Positions 50,165 to 59,093 of a DNA stretch of 64,000 nucleotides are shown here, one piece after another (within the stretch, counting starts at the first letter, position 1; each line of letters opens with the position of its first letter). Source of the DNA: PALSA-968 sp964387075 (lineage in GTDB: Bacteria > Bacteroidota > Bacteroidia > B-17B0 > Aurantibacillaceae); assembly GCA_964387075.1 (NCBI GenBank), contig CAYLVB010000003.1:310001-374000 (forward strand), read 5' to 3'. The position numbers and the translations under genes are program-made. Under the pieces are notes generated by a model. It worked only from the letters and a program-made list of their open reading frames with translations, had not been told where the DNA came from and did no database searches.

Positions 50165-52318
50165 TCAATGTTTTATGATCAGTTTTTTCGTTGTGGTTTG
50201 TTGACCTGACCTAACTGTTACAAGATATAATCCTTCTTTATCAATTTTCAACGAAACAGTTTTCTCGTTCGGTTTAGCCTGGTAAAGAGTTTGTCCTAAC
50301 ACATCATGAACCTTGATCTCGTCAATGATCTGCGCACTTGATACATTGAAATGATCAGTTGTCGGGTTGGGATAAATGTTCAAACCAAAATGCGTTTCGT
50401 TCGTTTGTACTCCAACAGCTCCGTCAAAAAGATTGATATCGTCGAGGAAAATATTATTTCCGGGACCGTTAGCGTCTGCAAAGAATTTGAACATAAAGCG
50501 CACATTTGAACTACCGGCAACTCCATTGATGTTTACCGTATACGTAGTGAACTGAGCGGGTGTTGGAACAAAAGGCGAGGTACTTGGCGGGGTAACCGTA
50601 GCTAATGCTGCTCCCTGTCGGGTATATCGCGCCACCCATGTATTACCGCAATCCGTTGACGTAAATACCTGTATCTTGTCATTGTTACCTGTTACTTTTT
50701 GCCGGTAAGCCAATTTGAAAGAAAATTTAGGCTGGCTGAAACCGGAAATATCGAAGGCCGTACTAACCAGGCTGCCGGTATTGCCCGCGCTATTTATAAA
50801 ATTATCGATGTAGGCCGACATTGTTCCGGTTGCGGCGGCAAGAGCTGTTGTTGTCCAATCAACACCACCGGTGTTGCTCAGGCTCCAGTCTGCATTAGGT
50901 AAAGGGGCCGTTTCAAAACTTTCGGTGAAGGCGGTTGTGTATGAAGCCACGTTCGAGTTTATGGTTATGTATGCGTTCTTGGTGATCGTATCGCTTCCGC
51001 CCGAGCTTGAAACCGTATAGGAAACAGAATAAACACCGGGCGTATTGTAAATTACCTGCGGCATGGAGTCGTTAACTGTTGTTCCCCCGGTTAAGGCTCC
51101 TCCCGGGAAACTCCAGGTATACGTGGTTGGGCGCCAGTTGGTAGAACTATCCTTAAAGGTTATGATCGCGCCTGTGCAGCCTGTTTTGGGTGTGGCATAA
51201 AAATTAGCTACCGGAACATTGTTGCACGCGTAATAATCTCTCAACACATCATACAACCGGTTGTAAAGCCACTCCCAATTGCCATAGGTATTGCTCATGG
51301 ACGCTAAAGTAAAACCGCACATGCTGCTGTGAAACACGTCTGACTCGTTCATGAATTTTCCATTATGACCTACAACAGTATCTACATTTTGGCCCACCAG
51401 ATGATGCAGGCCTAAACCGTACAGGCCCGACCAATTAATGGCGCTTTGCGGTACCCAGGTTTGCATTTCAGTCATAGATTGCGCGTTCAGTATTTGATTG
51501 TTCATCAGAGCGCGTACAAGTTTGGCCAAGTCTGTAGGGCACGTAACTACATTATCGGTGCCATATCCAAAGCTAAGCATGGAGGTATCGCTTTGGGCAC
51601 TATAATCCACGTTCCCGCCACCGTTAAAATTCCACCAGGTTCCGGCTCGTGGATCGTTGATGGGTTCGTAAGCGCCAAAGTAGGTATGGTTCATACCCAG
51701 CGGATCCCAGATGCGGGTATGCAATTCGTCTTTAAGCGAGTTTGCGGTGGCGGCTTCGGCCACATAAGCAGCGAGGCAATAATTGCTGTTTGAATAATTG
51801 AAATTCGTGCCCGCCGGAAAATCGGGCGTGCTGCCAATAATGTTCTCGAGTATATATTGAGGCGTGTAGAACGTGCTGAAGTTGGATGTTACATAGGCCT
51901 GGGCTGATGGAACCTCCAGGTAATCGGTAATACCGCTGGTGTGGTTGAGCAATTGGCGGATGGTGATAGTGGTGTCGAAAGCCACATTGAGTGTAGGAAG
52001 CCATTGATGCCAGGTATCGTCCAGGTCAATAAGCCCGTCTTCCTGCATAGAAAGTAGTACAAGGGCTATATTCAGTTTGCTTATACTGGCAGCGATGAAC
52101 ACCGTTGAATCGGTCATTGGCTGGCTCTGCCCGTCAAGACCGGCGGTTCCGGTCCAGGTTTGCCCGCCCGCAAGTATCAAATGCGCCGAGTTTCCATGCA
52201 TGCCCCGGTTTGTTATGCCATCGTTAAGGACGTTCTGTAATTGCGTGGCTAAAGCACCGGGTATCTGGGCTTTGCCCGTTAATGCTGCTAATAAAAAGAC
52301 AAGTATAAGGTTCTTCAT
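50165..52318 (-). CDS. T9SS-secreted serine hydrolase (beta-lactamase family) with PKD domain
   Basis: 717 residues from the ATG at 52318, which is followed at once by a signal peptide (MKNLILVFLLAALTGKAQ); the upstream 47 codons look non-coding. S12-type hydrolase domain (about 20-360) with SxxK 'AASISKLNIAL' and YxN 'YSNSNYCLAAY', and 'VGHNGK' as third motif. A PKD domain follows (about 375-460: 'PVANFYATPKTGCTGAI', 'STNWRPTTYTWSFPGG'), then a carbohydrate-binding-like domain (480-640) and a type A sorting tail (about 645-717: 'IYPNPTTDHFNV', 'LKIDKEGLYLVTV'). Exported or surface-bound enzyme of unknown substrate. Confidence 0.87.
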   Translation of the reverse strand: MKNLILVFLLAALTGKAQIPGALATQLQNVLNDGITNRGMHGNSAHLILAGGQTWTGTAGLDGQSQPMTDSTVFIAASISKLNIALVLLSMQEDGLIDLDDTWHQWLPTLNVAFDTTITIRQLLNHTSGITDYLEVPSAQAYVTSNFSTFYTPQYILENIIGSTPDFPAGTNFNYSNSNYCLAAYVAEAATANSLKDELHTRIWDPLGMNHTYFGAYEPINDPRAGTWWNFNGGGNVDYSAQSDTSMLSFGYGTDNVVTCPTDLAKLVRALMNNQILNAQSMTEMQTWVPQSAINWSGLYGLGLHHLVGQNVDTVVGHNGKFMNESDVFHSSMCGFTLASMSNTYGNWEWLYNRLYDVLRDYYACNNVPVANFYATPKTGCTGAIITFKDSSTNWRPTTYTWSFPGGALTGGTTVNDSMPQVIYNTPGVYSVSYTVSSSGGSDTITKNAYITINSNVASYTTAFTESFETAPLPNADWSLSNTGGVDWTTTALAAATGTMSAYIDNFINSAGNTGSLVSTAFDISGFSQPKFSFKLAYRQKVTGNNDKIQVFTSTDCGNTWVARYTRQGAALATVTPPSTSPFVPTPAQFTTYTVNINGVAGSSNVRFMFKFFADANGPGNNIFLDDINLFDGAVGVQTNETHFGLNIYPNPTTDHFNVSSAQIIDEIKVHDVLGQTLYQAKPNEKTVSLKIDKEGLYLVTVRSGQQTTTKKLIIKH

Positions 52319-52511
52319 GCTACCATTATTTAATGTACCGTTTTTAACTTTCGACAAGATATAGCATTTGCAGTCAAGATAATACAATTTTTGGTAAGTG
52401 GCAGGGTTTTTCCAATAAGTGGCGCTTTTTGTAGGAAATCGTAGCACAGAACATGACACTTTTCAACAAAAAATACTTTTTCACATTAGGGTGGCTTCAC
52501 CTTCTTAATGC

Positions 52512-52519
52512 TACTTTTG
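52512..52519 (+). promoter_or_regulatory. -7 box of dnaG
   Basis: TACTTTTG, exact TAnnTTTG match, ends 7 nt before the TTG start at 52527. This supports a leaderless mRNA with a TTG start. Confidence 0.55.
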
Positions 52520-52526
52520 ATACCCC

Positions 52527-54533
52527 TTGATACCTAAAGACACAGTTGACAAGATCGTTGAGGCCGCCCGCGTAGAGGAAGTGGTAGGCGATTTCATAAC
52601 GCTGAAAAAGCGTGGCGCCAATCTATTGGGCCTTTGTCCCTTTCATGGTGAGAAAACACCTTCTTTCACGGTCTCTCCGGCAAAAGGTATCTACAAATGT
52701 TTCGGTTGCGGCAAGGCGGGGAACTCTGTGAACTTCATTATGGAGCACGAGAGCATGACCTACCCGGAAGCGCTTCGTTACCTGGCCAAAAAATACAACA
52801 TAGAAGTTGTAGAGAAGGAACTTACTCCCGAAGATCAAGCCATACAGAACGAAAGGGAGAGTTTGTTCATTGTAAGCTCCTTCGCGCAAAAGCACTTTTC
52901 GGATAATTTGTGGATGACCGACGAAGGAATGTCTGTTGGTTTGGGATATTTCCGCGAGCGGGGATTCACGGATGAGACCATCAAAAAATTCCAGCTTGGT
53001 TTTTCATCCGAAGAAAGAAAAGCGTTTACCAAAGCTGCCCTGGCGGCAGGATACAAGGCCGATTACATGATCAAGACAGGCCTCAGCATTTTATCAGACC
53101 GATATAAACCCGAAGAAGGAGAGATAAGACTGGATCATATGTTCGATCGCTACAGCGGCCGTGTGATCTTTCCTATTCATAACGTAACCGGTCGCCCCAT
53201 AGGTTTTGGAGGCAGGATACTGAACAACGATAAGAAGTTAGCCAAGTACGTAAATTCGCCACAAAGCGATATTTACGATAAGAGCAAGGTATTGTACGGA
53301 TTGTACTTCGCTAAAAAGCAGATCGTGCAGGAAGATAATTGCTACATGGTTGAAGGATACACGGATGTGATCTCCATGCACCAGGCAGGCATTGAGAACG
53401 TGGTTTCTTCATCGGGAACTTCTTTAACTGTTGAGCAGATCAAACTGATCCATCGTTTCACCAACAATCTTACCATACTTTACGATGGTGACGCTGCGGG
53501 GATCAAGGCGAGCTTCCGCGGCATTGATCTTATCCTGGAAGAAGGAATGAACGTAAAGGTTCTTTTATTTCCGGATGGAGATGATCCGGATTCGTACGCG
53601 AAAAAGCATAGCGGGGATGAAGTCCGTGCCTTTATTAAAAAGAACTCGGTTGATTTCATCAAGTTCAAAACAAACCTGCTTTTCGAAGAGGCCAAAGGAA
53701 ATCCCACGCAAAAAGCCGCACTCGTAAAAGAGATCATCGAGAGTATCGCCATCATTCCTGATGCCATCACCCGCAACGAATACATCACGGCCTGCAGTCA
53801 CTTGTTGCATACCGATGAGCAAACGCTGGTTTTCCAGGTAAAGAACCTCCGAGATAAAAAGCGCACGAAGTTGACGCAGGATACCGTTGTAAAGAACCCC
53901 GATGAGAAGAACGCTTCCGAACAAACCAATGTAGCCGTTAAAAGCGAGCTGGATCGATTGTTAGAGGCCGACCTTAATCCTTTCGGCGAGCAGGAAAAGA
54001 ACTTAGTTCGCTTGTTGCTGAATTATGGGAACAATTTAATTGAGGTGCCCCACCAGAACGCCGAAGGCGAGGACGGTACCATGGAGATCTCTATTGCTGA
54101 ATACATCCTCAATGAACTCATGCACGACGAACTTTCTTTCATTGATCCCGTTTACCAGATGTTCCTGTACGAGTTCATTATCAAGATGAAGGAGGATGTA
54201 TTGCCCAACGCCGCTTATTTCACCAATCATAGTAATCCAAATATTTCCACTACGGCGGTCAATCTCCTGGCAAGCAACCACCAGCTAAGTGCCAACTGGA
54301 AAAGCCGCCATGGCATTTACATAGGCCACGAAACGGATAATTTGAAAAAGACGGTCGATCACGACCTCTTTATCTACAAAGAAAAACGTCTGCAGAAATT
54401 ACTGAAAGAAGAAAAAGAGAAGCTGAAGAACATTACCAACGATGAGGAACTTCAGAGAGTGCTGGAGCAGATCCAGGCGCTCGACGCGATGAAGATACGG
54501 GCCAATAAATTGCTGGGCCGCACCATCATTTAA
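52527..54533 (+). CDS. dnaG: DNA primase
   Basis: 668 residues starting at TTG (no ATG near the conserved N-terminus 'IPKDTVDKI'). CHC2-type zinc finger: Cys37, His40, Cys58, Cys61 ('LCPFHGEKTPSF', 'YKCFGCGKAG'). Toprim catalytic region about 260-345 ('MVEGYTDVISMHQAG', 'ILYDGDAAGIKAS'), then a C-terminal helicase-interaction domain (about 470-668). Makes RNA primers for replication. Stop is 1 nt from the convergent gene. No rpsU-rpoD neighbours, unlike in proteobacteria. Confidence 0.97.
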   Translation: MIPKDTVDKIVEAARVEEVVGDFITLKKRGANLLGLCPFHGEKTPSFTVSPAKGIYKCFGCGKAGNSVNFIMEHESMTYPEALRYLAKKYNIEVVEKELTPEDQAIQNERESLFIVSSFAQKHFSDNLWMTDEGMSVGLGYFRERGFTDETIKKFQLGFSSEERKAFTKAALAAGYKADYMIKTGLSILSDRYKPEEGEIRLDHMFDRYSGRVIFPIHNVTGRPIGFGGRILNNDKKLAKYVNSPQSDIYDKSKVLYGLYFAKKQIVQEDNCYMVEGYTDVISMHQAGIENVVSSSGTSLTVEQIKLIHRFTNNLTILYDGDAAGIKASFRGIDLILEEGMNVKVLLFPDGDDPDSYAKKHSGDEVRAFIKKNSVDFIKFKTNLLFEEAKGNPTQKAALVKEIIESIAIIPDAITRNEYITACSHLLHTDEQTLVFQVKNLRDKKRTKLTQDTVVKNPDEKNASEQTNVAVKSELDRLLEADLNPFGEQEKNLVRLLLNYGNNLIEVPHQNAEGEDGTMEISIAEYILNELMHDELSFIDPVYQMFLYEFIIKMKEDVLPNAAYFTNHSNPNISTTAVNLLASNHQLSANWKSRHGIYIGHETDNLKKTVDHDLFIYKEKRLQKLLKEEKEKLKNITNDEELQRVLEQIQALDAMKIRANKLLGRTII

Positions 54534-54534
54534 T

Positions 54535-55044
54535 CTACTTCTTCTCGATCAGTTTATCGGCGCGAAGACTTAATTCTTCGGTCTTCTTCACCTGGCCGGG
54601 GGTTTTATCCTGCGCGATCTTCAAAGCCTTGTTGGCGTTGTTCACGTTCTTTACGGCTTGGGGCGCTTTTAATTTAGGAGAGAAGTTCTTGGCCCCGTCC
54701 ATTACCGCCACAGCGCGGTTATCCAGTTCCTTGATCTTTTTTTCGCGGCCGCGCACTTCGCTTTGTACGCTATTGAGTTTTTTCAGGATCTCGGCGTCCT
54801 GTTTTATTTTATTACCTTCTTTTTCAATTTTGGTAAGCGAACTGTCGATCTCTCCTAAATTCTTTTCTGTGCTCATGGTTCCTTCGTAGATATCGAAACA
54901 TTCATTCACGTAATTATCAATATTGGAGTCGCCCATATTCTTGGGACGCTTCAGGGCTTCATCATCCCCGGCAATAAAAGCAGAGAAAGGAATTACAAGT
55001 GCTGCAAAAAGTAAAAGGGTAAGTTTTCGGATATTTGATCTCAT
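54535..55044 (-). CDS. Small exported helical protein, unknown function
   Basis: 169 residues from the ATG at 55044 (MRSNIRKL); the longer frame runs into the next gene without similarity. Signal peptide 1-27 (FIAGD), then Lys/Glu-rich helices ('SSLTKIEKEGNKIKQDAEILKK', 'REKKIKELDNRAVAV'), likely coiled coil. 46 nt after the type-B T9SS gene and perhaps co-transcribed with it. No family recognised. Confidence 0.7.
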   Translation of the reverse strand: MRSNIRKLTLLLFAALVIPFSAFIAGDDEALKRPKNMGDSNIDNYVNECFDIYEGTMSTEKNLGEIDSSLTKIEKEGNKIKQDAEILKKLNSVQSEVRGREKKIKELDNRAVAVMDGAKNFSPKLKAPQAVKNVNNANKALKIAQDKTPGQVKKTEELSLRADKLIEKK

Positions 55045-55090
55045 GATAAAAATTTTATCAAAAATAATCGATTTTACCGGAACACAAAAT

Positions 55091-55915
55091 TTACTTGATG
55101 ATATTGATCTGGCCGTGGTGTTTGCCGCCTTTTTCGGATTTCGTGTCGAGGATATAAAAATAGGTGCCTGATGGTAATTCATTTCCCAGGTATTCTCCTT
55201 TCCAGTCGTTCTGGTAACCGGTTTTGGTATACACTTTTTGGCCGTAACGGTTATAGATCTCAAGTACATTGTTGGGATATTTTTCAATATTCCCTATATA
55301 GAACGCGTCGTTCGACTCATCGTTATTGGGCGTCATGGTATTGTAAAAGTAAAGATCAGTGCTGGGAATCACGGTTACGGTTAGAATGTCGTAAAGCGTA
55401 CAGCCCGCGAGGAAAACCACCGAAAAAGTATAAGTTTGGGTAGTATTCGGGAATACATCCGGGTTCAGAGAGTTCTGGTTATAGATATGGTTATCGGACG
55501 ACATCCAGTTGACCTGGGTATAGTTTCCGCTTGCTGAGCCATTCAGGGAAATGGTTTGCCCTTCTTTAATAGTTGTATCTGTACCGGCACTGATGGAGTA
55601 AGGATATACGTAAATGGTAACAGTATCCTTATCCGATTCGCCGTTGGCGCCCGTGGCAGTAACCGTAAAAGTGCTGGTTACGGTTGCCGTACTGGTAGGG
55701 TTGGCCGCTTGCGGAGCCGTTACAAGGGAAGCGGGTTGCCATTGATATGTATAAGGAGGCACTCCTCCTGTTGCTGTCGGGCTTCCGCCTAGCACAACCG
55801 CTGTATTGAACGGGCATACTTTTTTATAAGCTCCTGCATACGCGACAGGGGGCTGTGCTGCTAAAACCCCTGCCAGGAAAAAACAGAAAAGGAAGTATAA
55901 GTTAGCCCGAAGCAT
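55091..55915 (-). CDS. Secreted protein with gliding-motility-type C-terminal domain (T9SS type B)
   Basis: 274 residues. Signal peptide 1-20 (VLAAQ). PKD/Ig-like domain about 24-105 ('GGSPTATGGVPPYTYQWQP', 'SDKDTVTIYV'), a second Ig-like part (105-190), then the type B sorting domain (about 195-274: 'MTPNNDESNDAFYIGN', 'LEIYNRYGQKVYT', 'WKGEYLGNELPSGTYFYIL', 'GQINIIK'). Type B substrates usually depend on PorP-like partners; none is nearby. The -7 box 6 nt from the ATG suggests a leaderless transcript. Confidence 0.9.
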   Translation of the reverse strand: MLRANLYFLFCFFLAGVLAAQPPVAYAGAYKKVCPFNTAVVLGGSPTATGGVPPYTYQWQPASLVTAPQAANPTSTATVTSTFTVTATGANGESDKDTVTIYVYPYSISAGTDTTIKEGQTISLNGSASGNYTQVNWMSSDNHIYNQNSLNPDVFPNTTQTYTFSVVFLAGCTLYDILTVTVIPSTDLYFYNTMTPNNDESNDAFYIGNIEKYPNNVLEIYNRYGQKVYTKTGYQNDWKGEYLGNELPSGTYFYILDTKSEKGGKHHGQINIIK

Positions 55916-55921
55916 CTTTCA

Positions 55922-55929
55922 CAAAGATA
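55922..55929 (-). promoter_or_regulatory. -7 box of the type-B T9SS gene
   Basis: TATCTTTG on the minus strand, exact TAnnTTTG match, 6 nt before the ATG at 55915. It overlaps the tail of the THX terminator region. Confidence 0.6.
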
Positions 55930-55930
55930 A

Positions 55931-55960
55931 AACAAAAATGCCACCCATACGGGGTGGCAT
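55931..55960 (-). terminator. Terminator of the THX gene
   Basis: Minus-strand hairpin ATGCCACC / GGTGGCAT with a 7-nt loop followed by TTTTGTTTT, 20 nt after the THX stop. Confidence 0.75.
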
Positions 55961-55979
55961 CTGCTTGCAGCAAAACCTG

Positions 55980-56111
55980 CTACTTGGATTTTTTTGAGGT
56001 TTTTTTACCGGCTTTTTTGGCTGTTTTCTTCGCTTTCTTGCGTTTGCGAAGACGCCCAAAGGATCCGATGTGGATCTTGCCTCTTTTAGAACGTTTATCT
56101 CCTTTTCCCAT
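55980..56111 (-). CDS. 30S ribosomal protein THX
   Basis: A 43-residue gene. The product begins MGKGDKRSKRGKIHIGSFGR and continues as a Lys/Arg-rich tail (LRKRKKAKKTAKKAG...). The opening GKGDxxSxRGKxxxGSxG is the THX signature; THX was found in the Thermus 30S subunit head and homologues are general in Bacteroidota. It has its own -7 box (56132-56139) and terminator, so it is a complete monocistronic gene between holB and the type-B T9SS gene. Confidence 0.92.
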   Translation of the reverse strand: MGKGDKRSKRGKIHIGSFGRLRKRKKAKKTAKKAGKKTSKKSK

Positions 56112-56131
56112 ACTTTGTAATTTTAGTAAGG

Positions 56132-56139
56132 CAAAAATA
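56132..56139 (-). promoter_or_regulatory. -7 box of the THX gene
   Basis: TATTTTTG on the minus strand, exact TAnnTTTG match, 20 nt before the ATG at 56111 and partly upstream of the holB stop. Confidence 0.5.
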
Positions 56140-56140
56140 C

Positions 56141-57259
56141 TTATTTTTTGTTTAGCAGCTCATTTGTTTTTAAGGCCAGGTCCATGAATATGACCTTGGT
56201 GTTGGCGTTGCGCTCAACGTGATAGGCCGCTTTGCCAAATTCTTCGGTCAACCCCTCGTGGTTCTGCAGGGTAATATAAGGGTGGAACTTCTGCAGGAAA
56301 TCTTTTTCCTCGGCGCTTGTGTTCACCTGCTGCGGGATGTGTTTTATTAAAATGCTGTTGCGGAACATGTGCAGCGCGTAATTGAGGAACTGTTTTTGTT
56401 TCTCGCGGCCAAGTCCCTGTATCTCGTCTATCCACGCGGTGATCTTAAAGGGATCGAAGCGAAGTGCGTTGCGCATGAAGTCGCGATAAAGGTTGAGGTA
56501 AATATTGGCCGAAATGTTATCATTGGCCAGTAAAAAGGCCTGTTTGATATTTCCCTGCGCGGTTGCCGCAAGGTGTTCGGCCTGCTGCGCGCTCAGTTGA
56601 AAGGTCTTGGCTACCACTCTTGCCACTTCGCTTAGCGTTGCGTGATGCACCTGGATCATCTGCACGCGCGAAAGGATGGTAGGAAGCAATTGTTCAATAG
56701 CGGATGAAACAAGAAAGAAGAAGGTCTCATCGGGTGGTTCTTCCAGTATCTTCAGCAGTTTATTGCTTGCCTCGCTGTTCATTTTCTCGGGCATCCAGAT
56801 GATCATGATCTTGCCGCGACCCTCATAGCTGGTGTAATTCAGTTTACGAATGATATCGTTGGCTTCATCCTTACCGATCACGGGTTGTTTGTTCTCGGCA
56901 TCCAGGCTGTTGAACCAGTCGTTCAAGCCTAAATACGGAAATTCCAGGAAAGCCTCGCGAAATTCACCCAGCACATCATCGCTTTTGCGCACATCCTTAC
57001 TTAATGCTATGGGAAATACCCAGTGCAGGTCGGGATGTGCCAGCTTGTTAATTTTTATGCAGGAAGCACATTTTCCGCAGCTGTCGGCCTTGCTTCTGTC
57101 CTGGCAAAAAAGGTAGCGTGCGAAAGCGATAGCGGTAGGCAATTGCGCGCCTCCATCCTGCCCGAAGAAAAGCAGGGCGTGGGCCACACGGCCTGTGCCG
57201 GCCAGCTCCGTTAACCTGGATTTGATACTATCGGGCGCCGCTATGTCTGCAAAGAGCAT
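56141..57259 (-). CDS. holB: DNA polymerase III delta' subunit
   Basis: 372 residues from the ATG at 57259 (MLFADIAAP); a frame 13 codons longer begins upstream of the -7 box and is rejected. AAA+ clamp-loader fold with a degenerate P-loop ('FFGQDGGAQLPTAIAFA', no GKT Lys), as expected of delta', and the zinc module 'CQDRSKADSCGKCASC'. 'SSAIEQLLPTILSRVQ' includes the sensor 1/SRC-like segment (SRV). Helps load the beta clamp. Confidence 0.93.
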   Translation of the reverse strand: MLFADIAAPDSIKSRLTELAGTGRVAHALLFFGQDGGAQLPTAIAFARYLFCQDRSKADSCGKCASCIKINKLAHPDLHWVFPIALSKDVRKSDDVLGEFREAFLEFPYLGLNDWFNSLDAENKQPVIGKDEANDIIRKLNYTSYEGRGKIMIIWMPEKMNSEASNKLLKILEEPPDETFFFLVSSAIEQLLPTILSRVQMIQVHHATLSEVARVVAKTFQLSAQQAEHLAATAQGNIKQAFLLANDNISANIYLNLYRDFMRNALRFDPFKITAWIDEIQGLGREKQKQFLNYALHMFRNSILIKHIPQQVNTSAEEKDFLQKFHPYITLQNHEGLTEEFGKAAYHVERNANTKVIFMDLALKTNELLNKK

Positions 57260-57263
57260 GAGA

Positions 57264-57271
57264 CAAAGATA
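57264..57271 (-). promoter_or_regulatory. -7 box of holB
   Basis: TATCTTTG on the minus strand, exact TAnnTTTG match, 4 nt before the ATG at 57259; this decides the start and implies a leaderless mRNA. Confidence 0.6.
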
Positions 57272-57356
57272 GTTTTTATATAAAGGAACCTTCCCCATTT
57301 GGCTATAAAAAGTCCCTTGTAAGCGAAGTTTATAAAAAGGAGGCTTGAGCCACAGG

Positions 57357-57364
57357 TATTTTTG
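57357..57364 (+). promoter_or_regulatory. -7 box of the cupin gene
   Basis: TATTTTTG, exact TAnnTTTG match, 17 nt before the ATG at 57382. No -33 TTG at standard spacing. Confidence 0.45.
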
Positions 57365-57381
57365 TTATAAACAAGTAACTA

Positions 57382-58311
57382 ATGGACCTCTCGTTACAGA
57401 TAGACAAGGTTGAGCATATCGGTACCAAATGCTTCCTGAAAGAATATCTTGCGCCGCAAAGACCTTTGGTGATAAAAGGACTGGCCCAAGGCACTCAGGC
57501 CGGAAAAAAATGGTCGATCAATTATTTCCGGCAAACCATGGGACACCATACGGTTGAACTGATAGATAACCGCAATTCTGATCGAGCGTGCTCAGCCAAT
57601 ACGGGTTCTGACCTAAGCATGAGGTTTGCCGATTACCTGGACATTATTTCGAAGCATGAGCACACCGATCTGCGTATCTTCCTGTTCAATATGTTCAAGT
57701 TGAATCCCGGTCTGAAGGATGAATTTCCGTGCCCGCGTATCTTTAAAGGTATATTGGACGACGTAGGGCATATGTTCTTTGGCGGAAAGAACACCACGGT
57801 GAGGATGCATTACGATATTGACATGGCCAACGTGCTGCATACGCAATTTGCCGGAAGGAAAAGGGTTATTTTGTTTGGACTGGAGAATAATGATATTTTA
57901 TACAGGTTACCGCTTAATACCTATTCGCTTGTTGATCCTGGTAAGCCTGATTACAAAAAGTATCCGGCCCTGTTATTGGCAAAAGGGTATGACTTCATTC
58001 TTGAACCAGGAGAATCCTTATTCATGCCAAGCGGCTATTGGCATTACATGACCTACCTGGAGGGTGGCTTTGCTATCAGTTACCGTAAGCTGGCGCACAG
58101 CATCCCGATGAAATTGCAGGGCCTGAGCAATCTGTGTCTGGCCATGCCGGCAGATAAATTGGTCAATATAATATTGGGAAAAAAATGGCTGGAGATGAAA
58201 GGAAGGATCGCATCCAAAAGAGCTAACAGCGCCGTACAAAAGGTCTATGCCGCCAACCTGGGGCCGGTTGCCGATGAGAACTCGGCATCGGCATTATTTG
58301 GCCTAGACTGA
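57382..58311 (+). CDS. Cupin-like (JmjC/FIH-type) oxygenase
   Basis: 309 residues. The Cupin_8 fold with an Fe(II) facial triad: H143-x-D145 in 'TTVRMHYDIDMANVLH' and H221 in 'MPSGYWHYMTYL'; 'GRKRVILFGLENN' is the conserved beta strand pair between them. Relatives hydroxylate proteins or tRNA using 2-oxoglutarate. Standalone. A substrate cannot be named. Confidence 0.85.
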   Translation: MDLSLQIDKVEHIGTKCFLKEYLAPQRPLVIKGLAQGTQAGKKWSINYFRQTMGHHTVELIDNRNSDRACSANTGSDLSMRFADYLDIISKHEHTDLRIFLFNMFKLNPGLKDEFPCPRIFKGILDDVGHMFFGGKNTTVRMHYDIDMANVLHTQFAGRKRVILFGLENNDILYRLPLNTYSLVDPGKPDYKKYPALLLAKGYDFILEPGESLFMPSGYWHYMTYLEGGFAISYRKLAHSIPMKLQGLSNLCLAMPADKLVNIILGKKWLEMKGRIASKRANSAVQKVYAANLGPVADENSASALFGLD

Positions 58312-58430
58312 AGTTTGTCAGCAATATAATTTTATTTCCAAAATTTTTCAGCGTTGCAAACGTTGTAAATTATCCGTATCTTTAAGGAACAAAGGCCTTG
58401 ATTAAGAAAAAAATGAGCAATTTTGCATAA

Positions 58431-59093
58431 ATGCTGATAGCTGACCTTATAACACACGATATACCTGCCCTGCGGCCTGCCGATACTATTGAACAAGCCC
58501 TGGACTGGATGGAAGAGTTCAAAGTAGAACACCTGCCGGTTCTTTCGCACAAAGCCCTTACCGGTATTGTTTCCGAAAGCGACCTGCAGGCGCTCCACGA
58601 TAACAAGGGAAAAATAGGCGATCACCAGTTTCGTTTTATGCGCCCCATCATTCATCCGCAGCAGCATGCTTTTGACGCGCTTAAGTTAATGACCGGTATG
58701 CATCTTACCCTGATACCGGTGCTGGATGACAATGATAACTACATCGGAAGTGTTACACAAAAGAGCGTTCTGGACAAGATAGCCGGGTTCTCTTCGGTGA
58801 TGGAGCAGGGGGGGATCATCGAGCTGGAACTGAACAAGAATGATTATTCACTTACTCAAATTGCCAGTATTGTGGAGGGGAACGACGCCAAGATATTGAG
58901 CTGTTATGTTACTTCTACGCCCGACAGCAACAAGATCGAAGTGACGCTGAAAATAAACCGCGAAGAACTGAGCCGCATTTTGCAAACCTTCAACCGCTAT
59001 AATTATACCGTAAAGGCCTCCTATCACCAGGCAGGCTACGAGGACGACCTAAAAAATAAATTTGATGAATTTATGCGTTTCCTCAACATATAA
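58431..59093 (+). CDS. CBS-domain-pair protein
   Basis: 220 residues. Two CBS motifs (about 1-58 and 62-120: 'LITHDIPALRPADTIEQALDWM', 'HLPVLSHKALTGIVSESDL'; 'RPIIHPQQHAFDALKLM', 'LIPVLDDNDNYIGSVTQKSVL') bind adenosyl ligands, followed by an ACT-like C-terminus (about 130-210). It precedes an Omp85-like gene (29-nt overlap) and nadK; a CBS protein near nadK is a familiar Bacteroidota arrangement. Role probably regulatory. Confidence 0.88.
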   Translation: MLIADLITHDIPALRPADTIEQALDWMEEFKVEHLPVLSHKALTGIVSESDLQALHDNKGKIGDHQFRFMRPIIHPQQHAFDALKLMTGMHLTLIPVLDDNDNYIGSVTQKSVLDKIAGFSSVMEQGGIIELELNKNDYSLTQIASIVEGNDAKILSCYVTSTPDSNKIEVTLKINREELSRILQTFNRYNYTVKASYHQAGYEDDLKNKFDEFMRFLNI

